Source: Pararcticibacter amylolyticus
GTDB lineage: Bacteria > Bacteroidota > Bacteroidia > Sphingobacteriales > Sphingobacteriaceae
Length of the DNA stretch: 56,537 nt
Assembly (NCBI RefSeq): GCF_003130405.1
Contig: NZ_QEAS01000007.1
Location: 89,754 to 146,290 of the forward strand
Direction of reading: 5' to 3'
Shown piece by piece: positions 1 to 9,400 of the stretch. The notes beneath the pieces are model-generated. The model was not told the DNA's origin. It made no database searches and was given only the letters and a program-made list of their open reading frames with translations. The position numbers were made by a program, and so were the translations under genes. Each line of letters begins with the position of its first letter. Positions within the stretch are counted from its first letter, which is position 1.

Positions 1-17
1 TTTTTGAAAAACGTAGC

Positions 18-25
18 TATCTTTG
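18..25 (+). promoter_or_regulatory. Possible -7 promoter element (TATCTTTG)
   Basis: The octamer TATCTTTG matches the Bacteroidota -7 consensus TAnnTTTG exactly. It would place the transcript start near base 32, about 45 bases before the TonB-dependent receptor start. A -33 TTG at usual spacing would lie before the window begins, so only half of the promoter can be judged. Confidence 0.4.
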
Positions 26-77
26 TCGTCGAAAATCAGAATAAAATTTTCATTTTTTTATCAAACAGCAAATTTTT

Positions 78-2780
78 ATGAAGAAAATTTTACTTTCCTT
101 AGTTGTGGTAGCAATGATTGTTGCTTCTGCGGTGAATGCGTATGCTCAGGAAATAGTGAAGGGTAAAGTTGTAGATGCTTCGACAAAAGAAGCCTTACCC
201 GGGGCCTCTGTGCTTCTGAAAGGGACAAAAAAGAGTGTATCTACGGGTTTAGATGGTTCTTTCTCGATTTCGGCAACTTCCCCCGGTACCCTTGTAATTT
301 CCTACATTGGGTATATCCAGAAGGAGATCGAATTCAGTGGAGCGATTAATTTAGGTAATATTCAGATAGAACCTAATGCTACCTCCATGCAGGAGGTGAC
401 CGTTACCGGTAATGTGGCTATAGACCGGAAGACTCCCGTTGCATTTTCTACCGTCAAGGCTGTGGATATTGAATCCAAAGGGGTGAACAGAGAGTTTCCC
501 GAACTATTGAAAAGTACCCCTTCGGTCTACACAACTAAAGCCGGCGGTGCTTTCGGTGACTCACGTATCGTTATCCGTGGTTTTTCTCAGGAAAATATAG
601 CGGTAATGGTGAACGGGGTTCCTGTAAATGATATGGAGAACCAAAGAGTTTACTGGTCTAACTGGGCTGGCTTAACTGACGTTACAAGCAGCATGCAGGT
701 TCAGAGAGGCTTAGGTGCTTCAAAGTTGTCTGTTAGTTCAGTAGGTGGTACTATTAATATCGTTACCAAACCTACAGAGATGACCGCTGGTGGTTCCGTA
801 AGCGCTAATATGGGGAACGACGATTTTATGAAGTATACGGTGAGCTATTCAAGTGGTAAATTGCCGAGCGGACTGGCTTTGACGGTACTGGGAAGTTTAA
901 ACCAGGGAGACGGATATGTTCAGGGGACTCAGTACAGAGGCTGGAACTGGTTTGCATCTCTCGGTTACGAGATCAATTCAAAACACTTGTTAACTTTCAC
1001 AGCAACCGGTGCTCCTCAATGGCATAACCAGAGGTCTTTCTCTTTACCGTACCAAACTTACTACGGAAATCCTAATGATCCTTCAGTTATCGCTAGAGGA
1101 AGTAAATACAATGACTCATGGGGCTATTTAAATGGCGAGGAGTTCAACGCTAAGAAGAATTTCTATCATAAGCCGGTGTTTAATTTAAATCATTACTGGA
1201 ATATCTCTGATAAACTTGAGTTAAATTCAATCGCTTATTATTCCATTGGACGGGGTGGCGGTACTGCGGCTAGTGGCCGCATTAATAATACCACTTATGA
1301 AAGATTGCCTAGAACAGAGGATGGCCTTATCAACTGGGACGATATTTCAAAATGGAATTCTGGTACTGCAGTGAATGGCTTCGGTGCCCAAACCGCGAAT
1401 ACGCCTATTGCTTCGGGAACTTATCAGGGACAATATCAGTTAAGTACGTCTGGAAACAACTCAGGAATCTCTCGGATTTCTTCTATGAACGAGCATAACT
1501 GGTATGGGTTAATCAGTAATCTTGGTTATAGAATCAATGATAAATTCAACCTTTCTGCCGGTATCGACTATCGTGGTTATAAGGGATTGCACTACCAGAG
1601 AGTTGAAGATTTCATTGGTGGAGATGTCTTCTTTGAAACGAAAGATGCAAACGAAAATCCTAAGTACATCTTAAATGGAGATAAAAAAAGTACAGTAGGA
1701 TATGACAATCCCGGCTACGTTCAGCAATATGGTGGTCAGGCATCTTTAGAGTATACATATGGTTCATGGGATATTTTTGTAGCAGGTGCTGCTAATAATA
1801 CAAGCTATCAGAGAGAAGATAAATTTTTAGCTTCGGATGATGAGAACCGTAAGACGCCTAAATACAACTACTTTGCCTACACAGCTAAAGGCGGAGCTAA
1901 CTATCGTATTGATGAAAAGCACAACGTGTTTGCCAATATTGGTTATTTCACGCGTGCTCCTTTCTACAACGCGATTTTTGCGGCGAACAGCAACTTGCCT
2001 AATAAGATCAATAAGGATCTGGAAAATGAGAAGGTCTTTGGTACAGAGTTGGGTTATAGCTTCCGCAGCAGGGTGTTCAGTGCGAATGTGAATCTTTACA
2101 GGACTATGTGGTCAGATAAGACCATCTCCGGATCTTCCTATGTAGAACAAGGTGTCCGCTATCGTGATCTCACTGTAGGTGCAAAGCAGTTGAGCCAGGG
2201 ATTAGAGATTGACATGGCAACTACGCCGATTCGTAAACTCGAGCTTACTGGTATGTTTTCATTAGGTAACTTTGAATACAAAGATAATGCGCAGGCTTTA
2301 AAGATTAATGACGACACTAATACACCTACCAGCGACTTTAAGACAGTATACATTAAAGGTCTTAAGGTAGGGGATGTTGCTCACGTGACTTATGCATTGG
2401 GCGCTAGCTACGAGGTAGTAAAGAATGTTCGCGTAAGGGCAGATCTCAACTCTTTTGATAAGTTGTATGCAAGATATCTATACGAGCAGCGCACTGCAGT
2501 GGAGAGCGCTGGTACACAGCCATGGCAGCTTCCTTCTTATACATTAGTAGATGCTGGTGTGTCTTACCGATTCAATCTGTATAAGACTCCGATAACTTTG
2601 AGATTCAACGTGGACAATATTTTTGATGAAAAATATATTGCGGAATCTTACACTGATACTAAGTTTGATCCAACCGATGCTACCGATTTTGAAATTGGAA
2701 AAGGAGGATCAGGTAAGAGGAATACTGTTTTCCCTGGATGGGGCAGAACATGGAACCTGGGGCTTAAGGTCAATTTCTAA
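78..2780 (+). CDS. TonB-dependent outer-membrane receptor with N-terminal carboxypeptidase-regulatory-like domain
   Basis: The 900-residue protein has a signal peptide ending near residue 24 (NAYAQ), a carboxypeptidase-regulatory-like beta-sandwich at about 26-105 (VKGKVVDASTKEALPGASV), a plug domain at about 115-230, and a long 22-strand-type barrel ending in the outer-membrane signature LKVNF. It should move a ligand through the outer membrane using TonB energy. It is not followed by a SusD gene and lacks the SusC VVVGYGTQ motif, so it is more like the general Bacteroidota TonB receptors than a SusC. A bidirectional terminator follows the stop immediately, making it a single-gene unit. The substrate cannot be told from sequence; the next gene encodes a secreted phosphodiesterase, but the terminator between them argues against one operon. 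Confidence 0.93.
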   Translation: MKKILLSLVVVAMIVASAVNAYAQEIVKGKVVDASTKEALPGASVLLKGTKKSVSTGLDGSFSISATSPGTLVISYIGYIQKEIEFSGAINLGNIQIEPNATSMQEVTVTGNVAIDRKTPVAFSTVKAVDIESKGVNREFPELLKSTPSVYTTKAGGAFGDSRIVIRGFSQENIAVMVNGVPVNDMENQRVYWSNWAGLTDVTSSMQVQRGLGASKLSVSSVGGTINIVTKPTEMTAGGSVSANMGNDDFMKYTVSYSSGKLPSGLALTVLGSLNQGDGYVQGTQYRGWNWFASLGYEINSKHLLTFTATGAPQWHNQRSFSLPYQTYYGNPNDPSVIARGSKYNDSWGYLNGEEFNAKKNFYHKPVFNLNHYWNISDKLELNSIAYYSIGRGGGTAASGRINNTTYERLPRTEDGLINWDDISKWNSGTAVNGFGAQTANTPIASGTYQGQYQLSTSGNNSGISRISSMNEHNWYGLISNLGYRINDKFNLSAGIDYRGYKGLHYQRVEDFIGGDVFFETKDANENPKYILNGDKKSTVGYDNPGYVQQYGGQASLEYTYGSWDIFVAGAANNTSYQREDKFLASDDENRKTPKYNYFAYTAKGGANYRIDEKHNVFANIGYFTRAPFYNAIFAANSNLPNKINKDLENEKVFGTELGYSFRSRVFSANVNLYRTMWSDKTISGSSYVEQGVRYRDLTVGAKQLSQGLEIDMATTPIRKLELTGMFSLGNFEYKDNAQALKINDDTNTPTSDFKTVYIKGLKVGDVAHVTYALGASYEVVKNVRVRADLNSFDKLYARYLYEQRTAVESAGTQPWQLPSYTLVDAGVSYRFNLYKTPITLRFNVDNIFDEKYIAESYTDTKFDPTDATDFEIGKGGSGKRNTVFPGWGRTWNLGLKVNF

Positions 2781-2786
2781 GATCTT

Positions 2787-2840
2787 CCCATAAAAAAGAA
2801 GCCGTCTCATAGCAAAATGAGGCGGCTTCTTTTTTATGGG
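2787..2840. terminator. Bidirectional intrinsic terminator
   Basis: A 24-bp stem (arms 2787-2810 and 2817-2840, one G-U pair) closes a 6-base loop. It has an A-run on the left arm and a T-run on the right arm, so it can terminate from both directions. It ends the TonB receptor transcript. An in-frame ATG at 2817 lies inside the right arm and is not a credible start for the next gene. Confidence 0.85.
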
Positions 2841-2900
2841 AGTTGTTGTGAGTTTACTACTTCCAGATTGTATTTGACTCTCTGGGATATTTTCATTTCT

Positions 2901-2908
2901 TACATTTG
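2901..2908 (+). promoter_or_regulatory. Possible -7 promoter element (TACATTTG) for the phosphodiesterase gene
   Basis: TACATTTG fits TAnnTTTG. A TTTG lies at 2873-2876, 24 bases upstream, slightly longer than the usual 17-23 spacing. The element sits after the terminator and 34 bases before the ATG at 2943, which supports that downstream start. Confidence 0.4.
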
Positions 2909-2942
2909 CCTTTATAACTTTCTTAATATTCACTGCATTGCC

Positions 2943-4223
2943 ATGAGAGTTTTTACCGTTACTATCTATAGTCTAATTTTCTACGGCTTTACACTTAGTT
3001 CTGCCTTTGCTCAAACCGATACTACCCAACGCATAGAACCTGGCAGAAGAAATAGCCAGGGACAACAACAGAAGCCTTACGTAATTCTAATTTCAGCGGA
3101 TGGTTTCCGGTATGATTTTGCTACAAAGTATAATGCAACTTTTCTTCAATCGATGAAGAAGAAAGGCGTTAGCTCCCCTTATATGCAGCCGTCGTTTCCT
3201 TCATTGACTTTTCCGAATCATTATACGCTTGTTACAGGGCTGTATCCATCTCATCATGGCCTCATCGGTAATTCTTTCCAGGATCCGGAGAACAAAGAGT
3301 GGTATTCAAAATCAAAAAAGGAGGCCGTAACAGCTGGTAAATGGTATGGAGGGACGCCGTTATGGGTTTTGGCAGAACAACAGCAGATGGTGAGTGCCAG
3401 TTTTTATTGGGCCGGCTCGGAGGCGGACATTAAAGGTTTACGGCCAACATATTGGTATCCTTACAATGAAAAGATTTCTATGGACAGGAGGATTGCAACC
3501 GTAGTAAAATGGCTGAAGCTTCCAGAGGAACAAAGGCCGCACCTGATTACGTTTTATTTGCCGGAGGTTGATAATGCCGGACATGATTTTGGGCCTGATT
3601 CCAAGGAGGTTGAAGATGCTGTATCTGTTGTGGATTCTGCTGTCAGAAAATTAACAGAAGAGGTTGCGAAGACTGGCTTACCTGTTAACTTTATCTTCGT
3701 TTCAGACCATGGCCTTACGAAGGTTAATAACGAAAATCCTATTAAGATTTCTGAAATCCCGGCTGATACCACAAAATATACGATTTCGGGAAGTGGTACT
3801 ATGGTTGAAGTCTTTGTTAAGAATAAGGGGGATGTCAATGCGGTTTACGATAAGCTAAAGCACAATGCTATGGGATATAAGGTGTATACGAAGTACAATA
3901 CCCCTTCTTACTGGCACTTTTCGACCAATGATGATGTTTTCGGACGGATTGCTGATATTTTGCTTGAACCTCAGTGTCCTGAGTATTTCTCTGATAAGAA
4001 AGCTAAACCGGGTGCTCATGGCTATGATCCTGTAAAAGTAAAAGATATGCGGGCGATTTTTATTGCATGGGGACCGGCTTTTAAGTCATCTTTAAAAATC
4101 AGAGCTTTCGAAAATGTTCATATTTATCCATTAATTGTTAGAATTCTTGGATTGAACATGTCAGAAGAAATAGATGGAAGGAGAAGCGTGCTGGAGAATA
4201 CTTTAAATGCTAGAGTTAATTGA
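2943..4223 (+). CDS. Secreted alkaline phosphatase-superfamily nucleotide pyrophosphatase/phosphodiesterase (NPP/ectonucleotidase type)
   Basis: The protein has a signal peptide ending in SSAFAQ and one NPP-type type-I phosphodiesterase domain. Metal and catalytic residues are visible in order: the Asp of SADGFR, the nucleophile Thr in PSLTFPNHYT, Asp/His in EVDNAGHDFGP, Asp-His in SDHGLT and His in GAHGYD. Family knowledge says it hydrolyses nucleotide or other phosphodiesters using two zinc ions, here in the periplasm. The open frame extends back to ATG 2817, but that codon is inside the terminator stem; ATG 2943 begins a normal signal peptide and follows a possible -7 element. The protein is 426 residues from this start, normal for bacterial NPPs. 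The physiological substrate is not evident. Confidence 0.9.
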   Translation: MRVFTVTIYSLIFYGFTLSSAFAQTDTTQRIEPGRRNSQGQQQKPYVILISADGFRYDFATKYNATFLQSMKKKGVSSPYMQPSFPSLTFPNHYTLVTGLYPSHHGLIGNSFQDPENKEWYSKSKKEAVTAGKWYGGTPLWVLAEQQQMVSASFYWAGSEADIKGLRPTYWYPYNEKISMDRRIATVVKWLKLPEEQRPHLITFYLPEVDNAGHDFGPDSKEVEDAVSVVDSAVRKLTEEVAKTGLPVNFIFVSDHGLTKVNNENPIKISEIPADTTKYTISGSGTMVEVFVKNKGDVNAVYDKLKHNAMGYKVYTKYNTPSYWHFSTNDDVFGRIADILLEPQCPEYFSDKKAKPGAHGYDPVKVKDMRAIFIAWGPAFKSSLKIRAFENVHIYPLIVRILGLNMSEEIDGRRSVLENTLNARVN

Positions 4224-4774
4224 CAGGAATCGTATTTCATATTGTGAGCAGGGTAAAACTGAAGACATGTTTGTACCAAACGACGTTTTATGTTTTTGAT
4301 ATCTTGCAGGAAAATACAGACTATATTTGTAGTATGAGGTTTATTATTAGCCGATTTTCGATATTTTCCTTCATTTAGTCATTTAAAACTTAACCTTTGA
4401 AATGGATGCATTCTGTAAGTGATTTGTTGACTTATAAACAACAATAGTAGATTTTTAAGTTGTTTCGGGTGATTTTTGCTTGAAACCCTGAGAAAAGAAT
4501 CTACTGCAGTGGTTAAGAAAGATAGGTTGCGATTAATTTGATTAAATAAGACTTGATGTTTTTATTTAAATTCAACATGTGTTGATATTTATTTATCGTT
4601 AATCTTGGGATTAAGTGGTTCATTTTGTTATTTTTATAAATAGATGAACCGGGATCGCTTGACCAAATCAATGTTGTATTACTTAAGAGATGAACCGAGA
4701 ATTAGAAGTGAATAATGTTGTTTCTTGATTGTTCAGATTAGTAAAAAAATCAATTTAACTTCAAAATTCAAACC
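4224..4774. other. Long AT-rich intergenic region
   Basis: This stretch of 551 bases has no coding sequence I can support; the short ATG-started frames end within 10-15 codons. It contains one possible promoter (4295-4329) and no clear terminator for the upstream phosphodiesterase. The composition becomes clearly AT-rich here and stays so through the next gene. Confidence 0.6.
4295..4329 (+). promoter_or_regulatory. Possible Bacteroidota promoter
   Basis: TTTG (4295-4298) and TATATTTG (4322-4329) are separated by 23 bases, at the edge of the known spacing range. If used, it gives a leader of about 440 bases before the lipoprotein gene at 4775, which is unusually long, so confidence is low. 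Confidence 0.3.
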
Positions 4775-5038
4775 ATGAATATTAGAAAGGCATTACTTTT
4801 TATTATTTGCATTCTTGCGGTCATCTCTATAACATGTAGAAAAGATGTTGATAATAGAGAACGCAAGTCCATTGTCTTTACTTTAGAAGAAGTAAAGGCA
4901 CAATTCCTCAAAAAGAAAATAGAGAAAAAGCTCGTTTACTTGGTAAATGATACAATAACGGCACAATGGGCCCCTGTTTGGACAAATAATTCTTTTTTTA
5001 AAGAGGAATATATATATTCCTCTTCAACAGGTATTTAG
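4775..5038 (+). CDS. Lipoprotein of unknown function, 5' part of a frameshifted gene
   Basis: The reading frame starts with a lipoprotein signal peptide with the lipidation Cys at about residue 21 (ISITCRKD). Then comes a segment FTLEEVKAQFLKKK of a kind seen at the start of Sphingobacteriales cell-surface lipoproteins. The frame stops after 87 codons, just after a run of seven T at 4993-4999. If one T is removed, reading continues into the +1 frame (SFLKRNIYIPLQQVFRVNN) and runs to 5972 without interruption, giving about 398 residues. So this is most likely the front of one larger gene broken by an indel, or by an assembly or sequencing error in the homopolymer. The gene is AT-rich compared with its neighbours, which suggests acquisition. 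Function unknown. Confidence 0.6.
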   Translation: MNIRKALLFIICILAVISITCRKDVDNRERKSIVFTLEEVKAQFLKKKIEKKLVYLVNDTITAQWAPVWTNNSFFKEEYIYSSSTGI

Positions 5039-5165
5039 AGTTAATAACAAAAATAGGATCACTGCTCAAAACGAGACGAAAAGGTATTTAATTGCAAAAA
5101 AAAGTGCTGACACAATACAGTTCTTTTTAGCAAAGTATGTAAATGATCCGTCTGCAGAAAAAAGA

Positions 5166-5972
5166 GTGGGGAAAGAAAGTACAGTAAATTTTAAAGGCTT
5201 TAACGGATTGGCTGTCATATCTTCACTTGACAATGGATCTCAGAGAGCAGTACAATACAAACAAGGGAAAGAAACGACGAGTAAGAAGGCGACTGTAAGT
5301 TCATGTATAAAATGGTATTTTGCTGAATTCTATAGTATCTGTAATGGCCAGAATGATTTTGCAGAAACGTTTTCTCAAAATTCAGTTGCTTGTCCGCAGA
5401 GAGCACCGGCAGGTTATTGCGGTGGATGCGGCTATTGTGGTGTTCCTGGAACTTGTCAATATCCTTGGAGTAAAATATCAGAGATCGTTATAGAAAATTG
5501 TAATAACCCCGATCCTACCAATCCCGATCCAGATCCAAGCGATCCACCTACTAATCCTCCCTTACCTCCCGATAACGGTCTTATATTCGCAAGGTTGGAA
5601 ATGACAACTAATACAACCTCTGGCCATAATGGAGACGATGAATACACAAGAAATTCAGCTCATTTGTACGTGAGATTTTATAAGGATTTTCATTGTACAA
5701 TACCAATAGCCGCAGATCCGTCAATTTCCTTTGGCATAGCTGTTATTTATAGAAGTTCATGGTATAATGGAGGTACGTATAATGAGTCTACAATTACCGC
5801 GAGTAACGCAAATAATAACCAATATCAGTTAGATCTGGGAGTTTATAATACATATGACTATTATAAATATTACGACCTATCAATGGGGTACATGGAAGAG
5901 ATTTCATCATGGGAGTATACCTTGGCGGGAGGGGAAAAATATAACGCAATTTTAAATCCATACTATTACTGA
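5166..5972 (+). CDS. Cys- and Pro-rich lipoprotein of unknown function, 3' part of the frameshifted gene
   Basis: This frame has a formal GTG start at 5166, but it is open back to about 4980 with coherent protein sequence, so 5166 is not a real start. Visible parts are a Cys-rich stretch (residues about 75-100: GYCGGCGYCGVPGTC), a Pro/Asp-rich linker (NPDPTNPDPDPSDPP), then a beta-rich Tyr/Asn-rich C-terminal domain. The Cys cluster could form disulfides outside the cytoplasm, or bind metal; neither is proven. A terminator at 6024-6071 follows, so the unit looks transcribed. One sampled 60-base line here is 25% G+C and another 35%, lower than the flanking genes. No family is recognised. Confidence 0.55.
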   Translation: MGKESTVNFKGFNGLAVISSLDNGSQRAVQYKQGKETTSKKATVSSCIKWYFAEFYSICNGQNDFAETFSQNSVACPQRAPAGYCGGCGYCGVPGTCQYPWSKISEIVIENCNNPDPTNPDPDPSDPPTNPPLPPDNGLIFARLEMTTNTTSGHNGDDEYTRNSAHLYVRFYKDFHCTIPIAADPSISFGIAVIYRSSWYNGGTYNESTITASNANNNQYQLDLGVYNTYDYYKYYDLSMGYMEEISSWEYTLAGGEKYNAILNPYYY

Positions 5973-6023
5973 TTCAAATGAGAGCAAGTTCTGTCTTAAT
6001 TAGCCTCTAAGACGATTAAAGCG

Positions 6024-6071
6024 AAGGAATAAGGATCTCTGTATATGGGAGGAGGGACCTTGTTCCTTTTT
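6024..6071 (+). terminator. Intrinsic terminator after the lipoprotein gene
   Basis: Arms AAGGAATAAGG (6024-6034) and CCTTGTTCCTT (6058-6068) form an 11-bp stem with one G-U pair around a 23-base loop, followed by a run of T. Confidence 0.55.
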
Positions 6072-6363
6072 GCATACTATACAAAAAGACTAAAATATAT
6101 GCAAACGATTGAATAGCTCAAAAAGGGGCTACTATCTCTGGAGTCAGTTTAATATTATAGTTTTTGATAAAAAACCATATAATCAGTCCGGGTTGCCCCG
6201 GTACTGAACTTTTATGGCCGATAAGATTGGTGCCAAAATTTATATAAAAGGGAGACGCAGGGTAAGCATAGCTCTTTCTCATTCCTTCTTCTAAGAGGTG
6301 CTGTCCAGCTCCCGGATAAGTCCGGGAACTCAACAACATATCTGTTACGGCTATTGCTTCCCT

Positions 6364-6387
6364 AAACCAAGCCGTTTGGTTTTTATT
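6364..6387 (+). terminator. Intrinsic terminator, source transcript unknown
   Basis: AAACCAA (6364-6370) pairs with TTGGTTT (6376-6382) across a 5-base loop, and a T-rich tail follows. It lies 70 bases before the LanB start and could insulate that gene. Confidence 0.55.
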
Positions 6388-6457
6388 TCTGTAGCCTTAT
6401 TACCTGCTATAAGAACGTCAAAATGTAGTAATGCTGGTGTTTTTTTATTGAACGTGT

Positions 6458-9400
6458 GTGCATCAACTCTCTAAAGATAGCACAGAGTATTTCTTTTGTA
6501 AAAAAACTTACATGAATGTGGAGATTGTAGTGATGAATGCTCGTATTGTGAAGACGAATGAAACATTCATGTATATGGAACAGTTGAAATTTTACCCAAA
6601 ACTCATACTCCGTAGCCCATCAAGGAGTATTGAAGAGTACGCATCCGCTTCACTGGATCAACTCTTGGCAGATCGTGATTTTAAGCAGGCTTTAAAGCAT
6701 GCCAACCCCATGTTCTTCGGACTCCTCTCCAAAAAGGCATTCAACGCAGAGAAGTTGAATGATCAGGAAATTTCTACATTGAAAAAGTATCTGAACAGAA
6801 TGTGCTTCAGGCCTACCCCGTTTGGATTGTTCTCCTCTTTTTCCGTCGTTGATTGGAACGGGGAGAATCTACCGGCCGTTTTTCTAAGAGAACAACAACG
6901 CGTTCATGTGTTGCCTGATCAGATTATCAACCATTTGCTTAATAGCTTGCTGAAGGAAAATACCGATCCTTCCGCACTACATTACAGGAGTAATGTATCA
7001 TGTTATATCATTCACCAGGAGATAAGGTACTTACAAACATGTATTGTAAAAGGTACGATTGAGTATCAACTGCAAAGTGTTCCTGCAAACTTCGTAAACC
7101 GTAAGATCCTGAAATTTTGCGATAAGGGGAGGTCTTTAGCTGAAATTATCAGGTTTTTAATGGAGCAGGTATCCTGTGATTCTGAAGAAGCTCAGCATTA
7201 TTGTGAATTCCTCATAGAAAATGGAATGCTGGTTTCCGCATTCTTTTTTAATGTTACGGGAACTCCTTATTGGTCAAGATTTATTGATAAAGTTAGTGAG
7301 GATACGCCATTGCGTAGTGTGCTTTTGGATCTCGATGAGAAACTGAAATTGTCTGACCTGGATAAGGCCGGTGAAACAGTGAAGAAGCTTATGGCGGTTA
7401 ATGGTTATCCCGAAAGTGAAGAAAAATCACTGTTGTATGTTAATTTTGAAAGAAAAATCACGCCTGGAGGCGGTTTGTCATCCTTTATCCAGCCTCTCAT
7501 TCTGGATGCGATAGACTGTTGTAAACGACTTAGTCTTCCTGCCGTTGCTCCGGATATGACACAGTTTATCCGGCTGTTCAAAGATCGCTATGATTTGCAG
7601 CAGATACCTTTGCTGCAAGTGCTCGACCCGGAAGCTGGTATAGGATATGGAAATACGAATTACGAGGTGCTTCTTTTAAAGGATCTTACTTTTAAAGATC
7701 AGGCTGAAAGTCCCGGAAATAAATGGTCGGACGTACATGTTCTTCTTTTGAAATTATGGAACGAGGGCCGGGTTACAAAAGGAGGACTTCCTTTGATCAT
7801 GATAGACAAAGAAGCCTTGTATGCGCTGCCTGCTTCCGAAAATGTTTCTCTGCCTCCCAGTTCGTCTGTTATCTTCAGACTTACAGGAGAAAACGTTTTT
7901 ATTGAGTCTGCCGGCGGGGCCACTGCGATGCAGCTGGCCGGGCGATTTACCTTGTTTAGTGAAGAGTTGCTGAATGCAATGAGGGATATTGCGCGTGCTG
8001 AAGAAAGACTAAATCCCGAAGTTGTATTTGCAGAAATTATTCACTTAACGGGTGCGCATACCGATAACATCAATTTACGGGAAAATATCTATGAGTTTGA
8101 TCTGATCGTTTCGGGGCAATCGGTATTGCGGCCGGAGAAACAGATATTTTTAAATGATCTCCTTGTTTCAGTGCGAAACAACAAGGTGGTTTTGTATTCC
8201 AGGAGACTTGATAAAGTGATCGTACCCAGACTAAGTTCCGCATATAATTATCGACTTAATGATCTTCCTGTCTTTCGGTTCCTTTGTGACGTTCAAAACC
8301 AGGGTATCCAGCCGAATCTCTCTCTGGATCTTTCCGCTCTTTTCCCCGGATTGGACTTTTATCCCAGGGTAATGTACAAAAATAGTATTTTGTATCCGGC
8401 CACCTGGCGTCTTAAAGAATCAGTGATCCGAAAGATCTTGTCAGCATCTCCTGATGATCAAATTCGGTTATTTAATGAGTTTGCTGATGAAGCTATTTTA
8501 ACTGAATATTTTTCTATTAACCAAAGCGACAGATACCTGGTGTTTAACCGTAAGTCAGAGAATGATATTCGTTTTTTTCTAAAAACTGTAGCTAACAAGG
8601 AGGATGTGATATTGAAGGAGTTTTTTACTCCTGATTCTGCTTTATTTAGCCTGCGGGATGAGCAGAGCAAGTTATACGGACATCAGCTCATATGCTTCCT
8701 GGTAAATGATAAAAACGTATATAACGGAGGTTTTGTAGGGCATGCACCCGCTATTAAAAAGCAAAGACTTTTTTTGCCCGGCAGTGAATGGCTTTATATA
8801 AAAATTTATTGTAAACCCATCGCAGCGAATCATCTGTTAAGTCATGTACTGATGCCGCTTATCAGCAAGAAGCAGCATGCTATAAGTAAATGGTTTTTTA
8901 TACGATACAGTGATCCTCATCCGCATATCCGTTTGAGATTGAAGCTGTTTAATGAAGAGCCGGCTGGCATTATTGGATTTATCAGTAACCGGCTTGAAAA
9001 AGAGATCCATAGTGGTATAATAGTGTCTTATGTAGTGGATGCCTATCAAAGAGAACTTGAACGCTACGGGGCTGCAATAGAACTGGTTGAAGATGTTTTT
9101 CATGAAGGTTCGTTGCTGGTAGCCAGCCTTCTGAGAGGACTTCATGACTTTGAACAGACAGCTACAGAGTATTCTGTCACTTTTGTCAGCCTCTTGAGTT
9201 TGTTTAAATCTGTTAATTCAGATCTCTCCTTTAATATAGATCTTTTTGAAGACTATTATTCGGGCTTGTTTGCAGAATTCAGGGGAAATAAGCTACTAAA
9301 GATACAGCTCGATCAAAAGTACCGGATGTTTAAGAGAGATCTGGAGAGATGGGAGAGGTCGGGAGAAAAAGAGATTTATTCCTTTTCTGCAAGAAAACAT

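Larger units (their letters stand above)
5973..6457. other. Intergenic region with two terminators and a hairpin
   Basis: The 485 bases hold the terminator of the preceding gene (6024-6071), a hairpin TCCCGGA-TAAG-TCCGGGA (6310-6327), and a second terminator (6364-6387). A 73-codon minus-strand frame (6118-6339) exists but matches nothing I recognise. The second terminator implies a plus-strand transcript ending here whose product I cannot identify; it may be a remnant gene or a small RNA. Confidence 0.5.

Noticed and set aside
6118-6339. 73-codon minus-strand frame in the intergenic region
   Set aside because: No family, no ribosome binding site, and it overlaps a hairpin; I kept only a note on the region.
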